64,000 nucleotides of DNA, taken from positions 57,662,601 to 57,726,600 of the forward strand of contig CM064867.1 of NCBI GenBank assembly GCA_032719365.1, written 5' to 3'. Below, one piece after another: positions 42,109 to 53,343 of this stretch; position 1 is the stretch's first letter, and each line of letters begins with the position of its first letter. The position numbers and the translations under genes were made by a program. The notes below the pieces were generated by a model that saw nothing but the letters and a program-made list of their open reading frames with translations, had not been told where the DNA came from and searched no databases. Origin of the DNA: Prinsepia uniflora (lineage: Eukaryota; Streptophyta; Magnoliopsida; Rosales; Rosaceae).

Positions 42109-45036
42109 TGTAACGACCCGTCCCAAATTCTGAGATTAGATTAGTGACTAATCACGATTAGTGAGGCTAATCCGTGATTAGTTGGGCGAAATCGGACGAA
42201 CGATGCGAAATGACCGTTTTGCCCCTGATCGTGGCAAAACGTTGACTTTTTGATCGGGCGGTCAAATGGACTTTGACCGATGACCGTGACGTAGTTCGTG
42301 ACGTCATGAGTTCATAGACAGGTGGCACATTCAATTCCGACGTTCGAGGAGGATGTTATTACGTTCGGAAGTTTAGGGGCATTTTGGTAATTTTGGTTAA
42401 ATGGGGTCAAATGTTGACTTTTTGACCAAGAGGTCCGATGGCCGAGGGCCGAAGACCGTTACGTAGATGGGGACGATACGAATCCGTAGACAGGCGGCAC
42501 GTCGAATTCGGACGTTCGACGGCGAAGTTACGGTTCACGGAAGTTCAAGTGCACTATTGCACGAATTACGAAACAAGTTAACTTTTGGACTTTAGTGGGG
42601 ACCATATATTTAAGGGAAGCCCAATGGATGAGTGACAAGTGTCACCCATCCACAGGCCACCTATATTGATTCATGCACGGTGCAAACCATTCCATTTTCT
42701 CCATTTCAAACACACACAAAACACCCACCCGATCTCACCCATTTTCCTCCCATCCGTGCAACCCAAAACCCATCCACTCTTCACCCATGACCAGGCAGAG
42801 GACCAGGGAGACTGAGGAGGTTGCTCGGCGGCCAGAACCGCCGTCCAAGGCGGCGAGAGGAGGAAGAACCCGTGAGGTTCACGGTTAGTCCATTTTGACC
42901 CATTTTTCCATTTTTGATGTTATGGTTGGTTTTTAATGGTTTTAATGAGTCCATTAGGTTGCTAGGGACATGTTAGGAAGGTTTAAGGAAGCTTGGGGTG
43001 GCTGGGCAGCCATGGGAGTGTTTTGAGAACTTTGAACTATTTGGTTCAAAATCAAACCATGGGTTTAGGCGGTTTTTAGGTTGTTTTAAGGATTGGAATG
43101 GATAGAAAACACCAAAATAGGATGAAAGGAACCAAAAAGGAAGAACTAGGATGGAAAATGGGGTGTCTAGGGCTGTGAACCGGTCATGCCGATCCAGTTG
43201 GACCGGCCAAACCAGGTGAACCGGCCATGAACAGTAAAACCGGTCGGCTGGAGGTTAGTGTCGATGAACAGTATTTTCGACCTTCTAGGGGCTTGTGAGG
43301 ACGCGTGGTCCATAATTTGGGAAAGTGTTCAACACGGGAAATCTTCTATTCGATGTAACGAAGATTTTGGGACTGGTCTCGCATCAATCGGACATCGTCT
43401 CAATATGTTTTAGGGCATCGGAAGGTTTAGGGTCGATTTAAAAATAGTTAAAAGTTCGGGAAAATTACAGGGCTTTGATGGGAGGTTAATTAAGTAGTTA
43501 TTAACCTTCTATTAAAATTTGGACAGGTTTGGGAGTCCCGGTGATAGTGATCGGCTCGGGAGAGCCTATGGCACGCAAATTGAGGCGGCAGCTCGGACGG
43601 TCTGTGAGTGGACCTTGTTTTCTAAATTGGTGCATGTATAAATGTTTATTATATGTTTTAAATACTTTTTTGTGATGTCATGAGTGCATTTGGATGTGTG
43701 GTTACGTATAGGCACGTATTTCAAGGTTTCGGCCCTATACGGTGCCTATACGGGTCGGTATTTCTTTATCGGTCTAAATGAAATGGTTTTGGATTTCTAA
43801 ATGGCATATGAATATGATTTTATGATGTTGATATGGATGCTTGTGATTATATAGTTTCACATATTTCGAGGCGATTTACGTGTTTGCACGTAAATCGAGG
43901 TTTTCCAGTTTTACACTGATTTTCCATTCTTGTGGTTTTGGATATGATTTCATGAAATGATTTTGGATTTGAAAAGGTAATTCTCGGACTTGAGGTCTAT
44001 TTGATTTACGGAATCGGGCCGGAGGCCCAATTGGTTTACGATTCGGACTTGAGGTCCAGTTTCTATGTGGATTCGGGCCTAGCGCCTAGTTTTGTGTTAC
44101 AAATGGTTTTTATGGTTCATGACGGTTTATGGGAACCGGCATGAACCCTTGAAATGGATTTGACGGTTTATGGGAACCGGCATGAACCTATGAAAGGTTT
44201 TATGGTTCATGACGGCTTATGAGGGGCCGCCATGAATCCTGGAAAGATTTAAAGAATGATTTCAAAAGGTTTTTCATATTCCATCCTTTATATATGATTG
44301 TCTCCTCCGGGGAGGGTCGTTGGCCTGGGTGGACCCCGGAGTAGTCACGGAGCACTGACTGAGTGGAGTCGCCCCCCAGTTGGGTTCCTTACTCTTAGGA
44401 TGGGCATGGTTATTTACCTCCAGGGAGGGTCATTGATCTACGGACATTGACCTGGGTGGACCCTGGAGAGACTTGGGTTTGAGACCCCGGTTAGCACGCG
44501 CGTAGCTTTGGAAACCGTGACAGGTTCTGGATATGAATATAAGGGATAAACATGATTTAAATTGGTTTGGGAAATTATGTTTTATGATGATAAATGGTTT
44601 TGGGCTGAGATCCCACATATGTTTACTATGTTATGGTTTTCTGTAAATGGTTTTGGGCAGGAGCCCGTAGAACTTGTATTTATAGAATTTGGGGCTGAGA
44701 CCCTAATTATGGATGTTTTAACATATATGATTGGATAAATGGTTTTACTTTGCATGCATGCTTTTTAGTGGAGGGTATAAAGGTCTTTGATGAAATGTTT
44801 TTATAAACTCTTTATTTTTGTCCACTCACAGTCTTTCTGTTTTTAATACCCTTCAGGTTGACATCGGATGTGGACTGTAGCAGAGACCGAGATATCACAT
44901 GCCTCCTCCGGATCCTGGCGTACTCTGATAGCCCGGGAGGGCAAAGGTCAGAAATATCCCTTGTCTAACACCCCGTGTCAGACGGGAGCAGGGTCATCCC
45001 TCGTTAATCCCGGGGGGATTTGGATGGGTCCTGTCA
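42109..45036 (+). repeat. 3' LTR of element D
   Basis: 2928 bp, with the about 250 bases near 43132-43388 that the 5' LTR lacks. That segment includes CCGGT-rich sequence and the block before CATCGTCTCAATATG. GTGAGTGGAC lies at about 43603 and GTCCACTCAC at 44820-44829. The LTR is followed by GATGG. Confidence 0.93.
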
Positions 45037-45041
45037 GATGG

Positions 45042-45737
45042 ATTATGGCATGAGTTAATACTAATGTAAGCTGGATGCTCAGAGCCATGAATGGCTGGTA
45101 GGACCCTGATGTGAAGATGTAGGAACACGGTTTAACAAGTACGTGATCCGGTCAAGTTACAGATAGGTAGTGTGGGACATTGATGGTGATTCAACAGGTT
45201 GATTATGCTAGTGGTTAGGGAAACCACCGGTGAGATGAATTGTTGCGTAGTGACTCCAGTGGGGTTGGCGCAAATTGCTGACAAAAGTGATACGGATCGT
45301 TGAATAGGTCTTGATACATAGGAGTACCGAGGTCGGTCGATGCTGTCTTTGTGACTTGGTGTACTTGAGCTTTGTGCCTGTTGACGGCAAACTCGCACAA
45401 TGTATTAAAGTATTGGTACGAAGTATGCTTGATTCGAAAAATAATCAAGGATGCTGAGACTGGTAGTAGTGGTGTTGTGGTGTACCTACAGTTGACTGAG
45501 TCGTGAGGGTCGGCTGGTGCGATGTTAGAGGTGTCTCGGGTACGAGTTGGAATGTGTTGACCTCGGGGAGAATGATCGTCAGATAGATAAGAAGTCGGAT
45601 GAGTCGGTTCGCTTGACTGCGTTGGGCTGACAGTTTGGGAACTGTTAGTATAAGTTGGATTGGCAAGTGCTGGACACCGGGTAGGAGACCCAGGTGTGAG
45701 ATCAGTTGGATTCCCCCAGATAGTTACAGAAGTACGA
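45042..45737 (+). other. Orphan segment right of element D, no gene recognised
   Basis: Continues 35771-35879. Short phrases such as TAGGGAAACCACC and GTGACTCCAGTGGGG recall the 3' interior of D and G, so it may be a decayed interior of a related non-coding element, with LTR E as its 3' LTR. Minus-strand frames up to 191 codons exist but have low complexity and no recognised motif, and the longest runs into LTR E. Confidence 0.4.
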
Positions 45738-48598
45738 AGATTTTGCCCCTGAAATTGGGCAAACAGTTGACTTTTCGTTCGTGCGGTCAATTAGACTTTG
45801 ACCGATGAATGTGACGTAGTTCAGAACGTCACGAGTTCATAGACAGGTGGAACGTCCGCTTCCGACATTCGAAGAAAAAGTTATGACGTTCGGAAGTTCA
45901 AGGGTAATTTGGTAATTTAGTTAAAAGGGGGCAATTTGTTGACTTTTTAGACGACAAGTTATTTTCACGTATTTCGAGGACCATTAGGTAGGTCCCGATT
46001 CCTTGAGTACAACGATAGGCGGCACGCTGTCATCGGACTTCGGACGGTTCGAATATGAGTCTAAATATATGAAGGGTAAAATGGTAATTTGTGCGGCAAG
46101 GGGCATTTTGGTCATTTGGCTATCTTGGAATGTGTGCTCAGTGATATCAGGACACTTGGCTGCCTTAGGAATTGTGTCCACAAAATGTTGGACACCTGGC
46201 CCCTTCTGGATGGTGGTGGAAGCTCCTCATCGTCTCTCTTGTTTTTAAAACTGGTGATTGTACAATCATGGAATAGGGAAACAGTGACACAGAGCTTGTG
46301 AGAATTCAAACCCCTCAGTTATCCTCAATTCGTTGTGCCTTGTGAACAAAAATGAGGGAACAAACGTTGAGGAATGTGGTGGTGATGTTGTGGAAGGTCG
46401 TCGTGCACGGTGGTGGTAGGATGAAGGCCAAACCCGTAAACTCCCATGTTGAGATTCAAATGGCACGTGGTGATTTCTTGGTTATTGATCGATTGTAATG
46501 ATTGAGGGAGGTTACTAGAGGTCTGGGGAATCGAATAAGCTCATTTTCGAGGTCAGGGATGGACGGTAAGTGAACCTTCCATGAAACTTGTTTTTTAAAA
46601 TTCGAACATGGCAACCTTGGTTATGATCACTGATAATTGGAATGGTTACTTGGTTGAGGATTTGGACATCATAAGGAATCTTATGGACGAGCAATTAAGG
46701 ACAGTGATGGCCTGGAACATGGAAACAGGAACTTAATTAGGCAGAATTGATCATATAGGATTGGACGAATTTAATAGTAGAAAAAGGAACAGAATTGGAC
46801 TAGAATTAGGCAGTGAACCGCCCTCGATGGTTCGAACTAGACTTGGTTACAGTAAACCGGACCGGAACCAGTTCACCAGAGGACAGGGATGACACTGTAG
46901 AAGCTCGTGAGGCTCACACACAGGCCCTTTGGGCGGCACGTGTGGGCGTGTGTCAAGGTTTTTGAGGATGGTTCCAACACGACTTCTAAATTATTTGATG
47001 TAACGAACATTTTGGGATTGGTTTCGAGTCGATCGGACATCTTCTCGATATGTTTTTGGATGTCCGAAGGTTTTAGGGCTCGGCTAAAAATAGTTAAAAA
47101 TACGGAAAAATTATGGGGCTTTAGTAGAAGCGTTGTGAAGTAGTTAGTTACCTTATTATGGGATTTGGAAATGTTCGGGAAAGCCGATGATAGTGGATTG
47201 GCTGGGAATGGGATAAGTGCACGCGTATCGAGGCAGCGGCGTAACGGTCTGTGAGTGGACTTGGCTTTCAAACTTATGATGCATGCATAAATGTTTTATA
47301 TGCTTTCTATACGTTATTTCTATGATTATGAACTTGATGATTAATAGTTTTGCACTTATTTCGAGTTATTTACGAAAGTACACATTTTACGACCTATGGT
47401 TTTCTACTCTGATTTGATGATGGTTTCGATATGATGATTTGGACCTTGAAATATGATTTGATTTCAATGGTTTAAAATGGATTTTGAAAAAATGATTTCG
47501 GGCTTGAAGCCCAGTTCGTAAAAGTAGTTTTGATGAATGTGATTTCGGGTTTTGGAATCGAATTTCAGGATGACGATTCAGGATTCGATTTGAACTTGAA
47601 AGTGGATTTCCGGATTTGGGTTCGGAATGGTTATTCGGGATGCCGGCTCACGGAATGATGGTTTTGGATTTGGATTTGGAAATGGATTATGGATATGATT
47701 CCGGATTTGGATTCGGGATGATGATTTCATATTCGGCTAGGAATTCGAAATGCTGATTTCGAATTCGGATTTGGACATGGTTTTGGAAATGGTTTTAAAA
47801 TGGTTTTTGAATTGGATTTGCTGAATCTGGTTATTGGGTTTAAAGACCCGGATATGATTATGATGGGACGGGCCCGGATTGGGTTTAAAGATCTGGATTG
47901 AGTTTAAAGACTCGGATATTGTGATTTCCCCCGTAGGCCTATTGAGTTTAAAGACTCGAGAGTTTAAAGACTCGGATTATATTGAGGCCTGGATTGAGTT
48001 TAAAGACTCGGAAGTTTAAAGACTCGGATAGATCTAACAGGTTCGAATGGTTGAAATGGAATTCAAATGTGTTTGGATTTCGATGATATTGATGGTTTTC
48101 AATAATGGTTTTTCCGCTGTTTTGGGCTATGGCCCGGATGATACGGTTTTGATGGTTTTGGGCTGAGGCCCGGAATTTGAGAAAAAAGAAATAAGTTATG
48201 TTTTCATAATTGAATATGAACTGGTTTTATGACAGGGTTTTGATATGCATGCATTGATTTTTAAATGGAGGGTATAAATGTGTCTTTCTGATAAACTGTT
48301 TTATAAACTTATCCTTTATTTTTGTCCACTCACAGTCTTTTTTGTTTTCGATACCCTCCAGGTTTTTGTGGTCCGGGCTATTGGTAGAGAGAGACGGAGA
48401 CATCACACACGCGATCCACAGTAGATTCTGCACACTCTAGGAAGTCCGGTACTTGTGGACGGTTCGCTTTGGGAATCCTTGGTCCGGCTTACGTGTCACA
48501 TGGAGGTCGGACGTCGGTTTAGTCTTCGTGTCACGCGTAAGCTAGAAGGGAGCATGACTTAGCCCTTAATCCCGGAGGATTGGGGGTGGGTCGTGTCA
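45738..48598 (+). repeat. LTR E, 5'-truncated, Tekay type
   Basis: Clear LTR similarity begins at TTTTGCCCCTG (about 45740); the first 90 or so bases, including TGTAACG, are missing. It ends GGTCGTGTCA at 48598. It contains the TGACG pair in degraded form (45812-45831), a consensus 5' splice site GTAAGT at 46566-46571, GTGAGTGGAC (47251-47260), the TTTAAAG array (47835-48030), GGGC-TTGA-AGCCC and similar hairpins (47510, 48126, 48160) and GTCCACTCAC (48324-48333). It is inserted in LTR H, whose sequence resumes at 48599. Confidence 0.82.
47251..48361 (+). other. Putative LTR leader intron of E with self-complementary ends
   Basis: GTGAGTGGAC to ACCCTCCAG, 1111 nt. The complement GTCCACTCAC ends 28 bases before the AG. 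The TTTAAAG hairpin array lies inside. Confidence 0.4.
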
Positions 48599-50619
48599 TT
48601 GAAATCAGAGATTCGACGGAAAATTACTGGTCTAGGAAGTTTTACAGTACTATTGTAATGACTCGTCCCTAATTCCAGGATTATATTAGTGACTAATCAC
48701 GATTAGTGAGGCTAATCCGTGATTAGTTGGGCAAAATCGGATGAACGATGAAAAATGACCATTTTACCCTTGGGCGTGGGCAAAACGTTGAATTTTCGTT
48801 CGGGCGGTCAAACGGACTTTGACCGATGACCGTGACGTCGTTTGTGACGTCACGAGTTCATAGACAGGTGGCACGTTCAATTCCGACGTTCGAGGAGGAA
48901 GTTATGACGTTCGGAAGTTTAGGGGGCAATTTGGTAATTGTGGTTAAATGGAGTCAAATGTTGACTTTTTGATCGGGAGGTCCGATGGTCGAGGGCCAAG
49001 GACCATTACGTAGATCGGGACGATACGAATCCATAGACAGGCGGCACGCTGAAATCGGACTTCGAACGGGAGAGTTATAGGTCACGGAAGTTCGATTTTA
49101 CTGTGCACGTACTTCGAGGCGGGGCTGAGTTGGCAAATTCTGATTGGCCAGATATTTTGAGTGGGTCCCATGGATGAGTGACAAGTGTCACTCATCCCAC
49201 TGACCCAATCCCATGAATTGTGGATCTATTTAATTTAATAATATTATTTAATTACTTTATAATTAATCTTTTCTAACAATCAATCCTAACCCTCCATCTA
49301 ACATAATCTCTCAAATGTACACCATCCATCTAATCCTCACTTCTCTCATCAGCCATTAAACATCATCTTCATCATCTTCATTTCTTCTATTTTCTTCAAA
49401 ACCCGAAAACCCCTCCATTTTCATTTTTTTCATTTTCTTCAAATACACAACACCACCACAAACCTCCATCAAGAGTGACCGTGTGAGAGTGAGGGCAGGA
49501 CTGGGATGATGAGGAGGACACGACGGCCGGCCATGGTGGCTCACTGCGGTTGGCCACGGCGGAGTGAACCGTGAGGTAAGGAAATGTCCAAAAATTCAAA
49601 TTTCAGTTTTGTTAGTTTTTGTTCGATTCTAAGGATTAGGAATGGTTTCTAGGGACCCTAGGAGACTTGTAGGATTATTTTCGAGGCAGGGGACGGCCGG
49701 GAATGGCCATGAACGGCGGAGGAAAACACCTCCGCCATAGCCAAGCTTGAAGGCACGGTTTTGGTAGTTTTTCCTTCGGTTTTTAATGTCTAAAAGATTA
49801 GAAATAGGATTAGGATCATATTAGGACTAAAAGGAGATGAAATGGACCTAAAATCAGTCAAAAAACCCGAGAAAACCGACGGATGAACAGTATCATGAAT
49901 AGTATAGTGAACAATGAGCTGGAGGTTGAAGCTGATGAATAGTGTTTTCGACCTTCTAGGGGCGTCTGAGGGCTCGTGGGCCATAATTTGGGAAAGTGTT
50001 CAACACGGGAAATCTTCTATTCGATGTAACGAAGATTTTGGGACTGGTCTTGTCTCAATTAGACATCGTTTCGATAGGTTTTGGGGTATCGGAAGTTTTA
50101 GGAAGGGTTTAAAAATAGTTAAAAGTTCGGGAAAATTACGGAGCTTTAATGGGAGGTTAATTAAGTAGTTAGTAGCCTTATATTAAAATTTGGACAGGTT
50201 TGGGAGTCCCGGTGACGGTGATCGGCTCGGGGAGCCGTATGCCACGTAAATCAAGGCGGCAGCTCGGACGGTCTATGAGTCGACCTTATTTTCTAAATTG
50301 GTGCATGCATAAATGTTTATTATATGTTTTAAATACTTGTTTGTGATGCCATGAGTGCATTTGGATGTATGGTTACATATAGGCACGTATTTCGAGGTTT
50401 CGGCCCTATACGGTGCCTATACGGGTCGGTATTTCTTTATCGGTCTAAATGAAATGGTTTTGGATTTCAAAAGGATAAACTCGGGTATGAATGTAACGAC
50501 CCGTCCCGAATATCGGGATTTAATAATATTTAATGGTGATTTACTAATCTGGGATTAGTTGGGCGATTTCGGACGAATTGTACGAAATGACCGTTTTGCC
50601 CCTAGGCGTGGGCAAAACG

Positions 50620-50684
50620 TTGACTTTTAATTCGGATGGTCAAATGGACTTTGACCGATGACCGTGACGTAGTTCGGGACGTCA
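50620..50684 (+). promoter_or_regulatory. W-box and as-1-like cluster, 5' LTR of G
   Basis: TTGACT, GGTCAA and TTTGACC precede TGACG (50665-50669), seven bases and GGACGTCA, whose reverse strand carries the second TGACG. The copy in the 3' LTR is at 57177-57241. Confidence 0.5.
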
Positions 50685-52401
50685 CGAGTTCATAGACAGG
50701 TGGCACGTTCGATTCCGATGTTCGTGGTGAAAGTTATGATGTACGGAAGTCCAGGGGCATTTTCGTAATTTGGACGATATAAGGGTGAATGTTGACTTTT
50801 CGACCGGGATGTCCGATGGCCGAGGGCCAAGGACCGTTACGTAGGTATCGTCGATACGAATCCAATGACAGACGGCACGCATCAATCGGAGTCCGTATGA
50901 CCGAGTTACGGGTCAGGATGCGTGAGGGGCATTTTGGTAATTTTCTGCACAAGGGCAGAAATGTAATTTCACATAGGTCACTGTTTCATTGAACTGGCCG
51001 TGTGGTGGATGCCTTGTGCGATCGATCCCATGTTTGTTTATCAATTAAATGATGGAATTGGACCGGTTTGGGGTGGATTTGCACATGGGAATGAGTTGGC
51101 ATCGATTGCACGACATGGGCACTGGGTTTTTCTATGATTTTCGGGTCAGTGCGGGAACCTTTACACAGTGGATTGAGGACGGTTTTGGACGCCTTTAACG
51201 GCTAAATTGAATTAAAAGAATGAAGAGTGTGTCGAGGGCAGTTCACTGAGATTGAGAGATGGAAAAATGGAGTGGAAATGGTGGAGGAATGCTCAAAAAC
51301 CCGAAACTGGGTTCTGGGAAATTCAAATTCGAATTTCCAGTTTTAGGCCAGCCCAAGCCTAATTGATGGTGGATTGAGCTTTCTGGAACTTCAACGTGTC
51401 GAACCAGATCAAATGGAGCAAGCTTTGGGGCTCCTAGGGCCGTGGACGGACGAGGTGGACGGCCGGAAAACTCGAGCTTGAGTTGTGGTGATTGAGGTAA
51501 TGTCGTGTTCAATTAATCATGCTAATTAGTTCGTATTAGTCCTTATTAACTTCCTGTGAAGTTAATTTGATAATGGTTAAGGATTGGAGGAGTTATGGTG
51601 ATCGACCCGTTTTGGGTGATCACGGGTTGTCGACACGATTGATCGATGGTTGATGCTAATCATGGACACAGAATTGAAATTGGTGGATTGATGATTGTTG
51701 TAGGATCAATAACGGATTGAATTGATATCGAATTGAGGGTGATTGAACCGGATCCTATCGCGGGCTTTCCAACCCGTTTACCAGACAAACGGGTGAAGAA
51801 GGAACACTGTAGCAGTCACTGTAGCAGGCGCGTGGCTTTCACGCGCAGCCACTCACGGCGGCGCGTGACGGCGCGTGGACACGAATCTCGAGGTGAGGTC
51901 AACATGACTTTTATCCTATACATTGTAACGAACATTTTGGGATTGGTTTCGTGTCGATCGGACACCGTCTCGATATTGTTCGGGATGTCCGAAGGTTTTA
52001 AATCGAGTTTAAAAATACTTAAAAATTCGGGAAAATTACGGGACTTGAATAGGATGTTAATGATGAGGTTAGTAATCCTCTAATGTGATTTGGACAGGAT
52101 TGGGAGTCTCGGTGATAGTGGTGTGGCCCGGGAAGGCCTATGGCACGCGTATCGAGGCGCTCGGTTAAACGGTCTGTGAGTGGACATTGGTTTTATAAAT
52201 TCGATGCATGCATAACTGTTTCATGATTTTTATAATTGTGATTATATGATTTATGTTGGATATCAGTGAATTTATATGTTTTCACGCATTTCGAGGCGAT
52301 TTACGTGTTTGTATGTGAATCGAGGTTTTCTGGATTTGCACTGATTTCCATAAATGTGGTTGGATATGATTTCATGAAACGGTTACGGATTTGTTAAAAT
52401 G

Positions 52402-52517
52402 AATCGGGCCAGGGGCCCAGTTAACTTATAAATCGGGCCAGGGGTCCAGTTAACTTATGAATCGGGACAGGGGCCCAGTTGACTTATATATGTGATTTCG
52501 GGTCGGGGACCCTAAAA
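52402..52517 (+). repeat. GGGCC hairpin array in LTR of G
   Basis: Three units of about 29 bp carry GGGCC/GGCCC-type stems (one unit has GGGCC/GGTCC, another GGGAC/GGCCC), followed by GGGTC-GGG-GACCC near 52500. Repeated at 58959-59074. Confidence 0.8.
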
Positions 52518-52776
52518 TGGAATGGAATAAACTATTTCGGATTTGATTCAACTATTTGGACTTATAACGGTTTTATGGAAATTCGGGGCAGGGCCCTTGT
52601 GATATTTTGGAAATGAATAATTGAATGTGTTCCATAAAACCATCTCGATATGAGGATATTTATATCCTGGTCTCCTCCAAGTGTCGGGGACACTGGAGAA
52701 GTCACGGTGCATTGCCTGCGAGGGCTCATTGTACGGAGCTACCGGACCGTATAGTGATCCAGGAGCAGGATTGCTG

Positions 52777-52912
52777 GACGTCATGGACGTCAGACATCGG
52801 GGATGTCAGAGATATGGACCCGGTGAGACCCCGGGCAGCACGCGTTGCTTAATACCGTGAGATATGACGTCTGGAACGTCAAGCGTCTAGGACGCTAGGC
52901 ATCGGGGATGCC
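52777..52912 (+). repeat. Five perfect 5-bp-stem, 5-base-loop hairpins in LTR of G
   Basis: Stems and loops: GACGT-CATGG-ACGTC (52777-52791), GACAT-CGGGG-ATGTC (52793-52807), GACGT-CTGGA-ACGTC (52866-52880), AGCGT-CTAGG-ACGCT (52882-52896), GGCAT-CGGGG-ATGCC (52898-52912). Geometry is constant while stem sequence changes with both arms matching. Repeated at +6557. Confidence 0.85.
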
Positions 52913-53343
52913 GAAGATGGAAAAATGATAAATGAATATTACTGGATTGATGAAATAACTCTTGGATTTACTTTTGGAAATTGAAACTATGCTTTGGTTT
53001 CCGGGCTAAGGCCCTAATGGTTATTTCTAAATAAATATGGGATTATTGGTTTTTGGTGCATGCATATGATTTTACTGAGGGGCATAAATGTCTTATAAAT
53101 GTTTTAAGCAGACTTGTTTATTTTCGTCCACTCACAGCTTTTGTTTTTAATGCCCTTCAGGTTGATTCCGGATACGACTGCAGCAGAGACTTGAGCATCG
53201 CACACCTCCTCCATCGATCCTTACGCACTCTGGAAGCCCGTTTGGGCAATGGCAATCGGTTATCCCTTGTCTGACGCCTCTTGTCAGACGGGAGCACGTC
53301 ACATTCCATGGTAATCCCGGGGGGATTGGGATGGGTCGTGTCA

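Larger units (their letters stand above)
35880..45036 (+). mobile_element. Element D: complete non-autonomous LTR retrotransposon
   Basis: Both LTRs (35880-38555 and 42109-45036) start TGTAACGACCC and end GGTCCTGTCA. The target duplication GATGG is perfect (35875-35879 and 45037-45041). Primer site and purine tract are in place, but the 3.55-kb interior has no gag, protease, reverse transcriptase or integrase motif. It must use proteins made elsewhere. Its primer site, LTR ends and hairpin next to the purine tract match Tekay-type element C; its interior is related to A and G. LTR differences are more frequent than in C or G, so it is older. Confidence 0.93.
52176..53160 (+). other. Putative LTR leader intron of G with self-complementary ends
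   Basis: GTGAGTGGAC to GCCCTTCAG, 985 nt. The complement of the donor region ends 25 bases before AG. The equivalent in the 3' LTR is 58733-59717. Confidence 0.45.
50492..53343 (+). repeat. 5' LTR of element G
   Basis: From TGTAACGACCC to GGTCGTGTCA. Contains the W-box/TGACG cluster (50620-50684), GCGCGTG-GCTTT-CACGCGC near 51828, GTGAGTGGAC (52176-52185), two kinds of hairpin arrays and GTCCACTCAC (53126-53135). Frames of 65-115 codons here recur at +6557 only because the LTR is duplicated. Confidence 0.95.

Noticed and set aside
45215..45790. Minus-strand frame of 191 codons
   Set aside because: Low-complexity Thr/Pro/Ser/Gln composition, no motif, and it runs across the boundary into LTR E.
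48599..48615. GAAATCAGAGATTC after LTR E as a decayed primer-binding site
   Set aside because: The sequence aligns better, together with what follows 61016, to the LTR segment of F around 49050-49130, so it is LTR H sequence.
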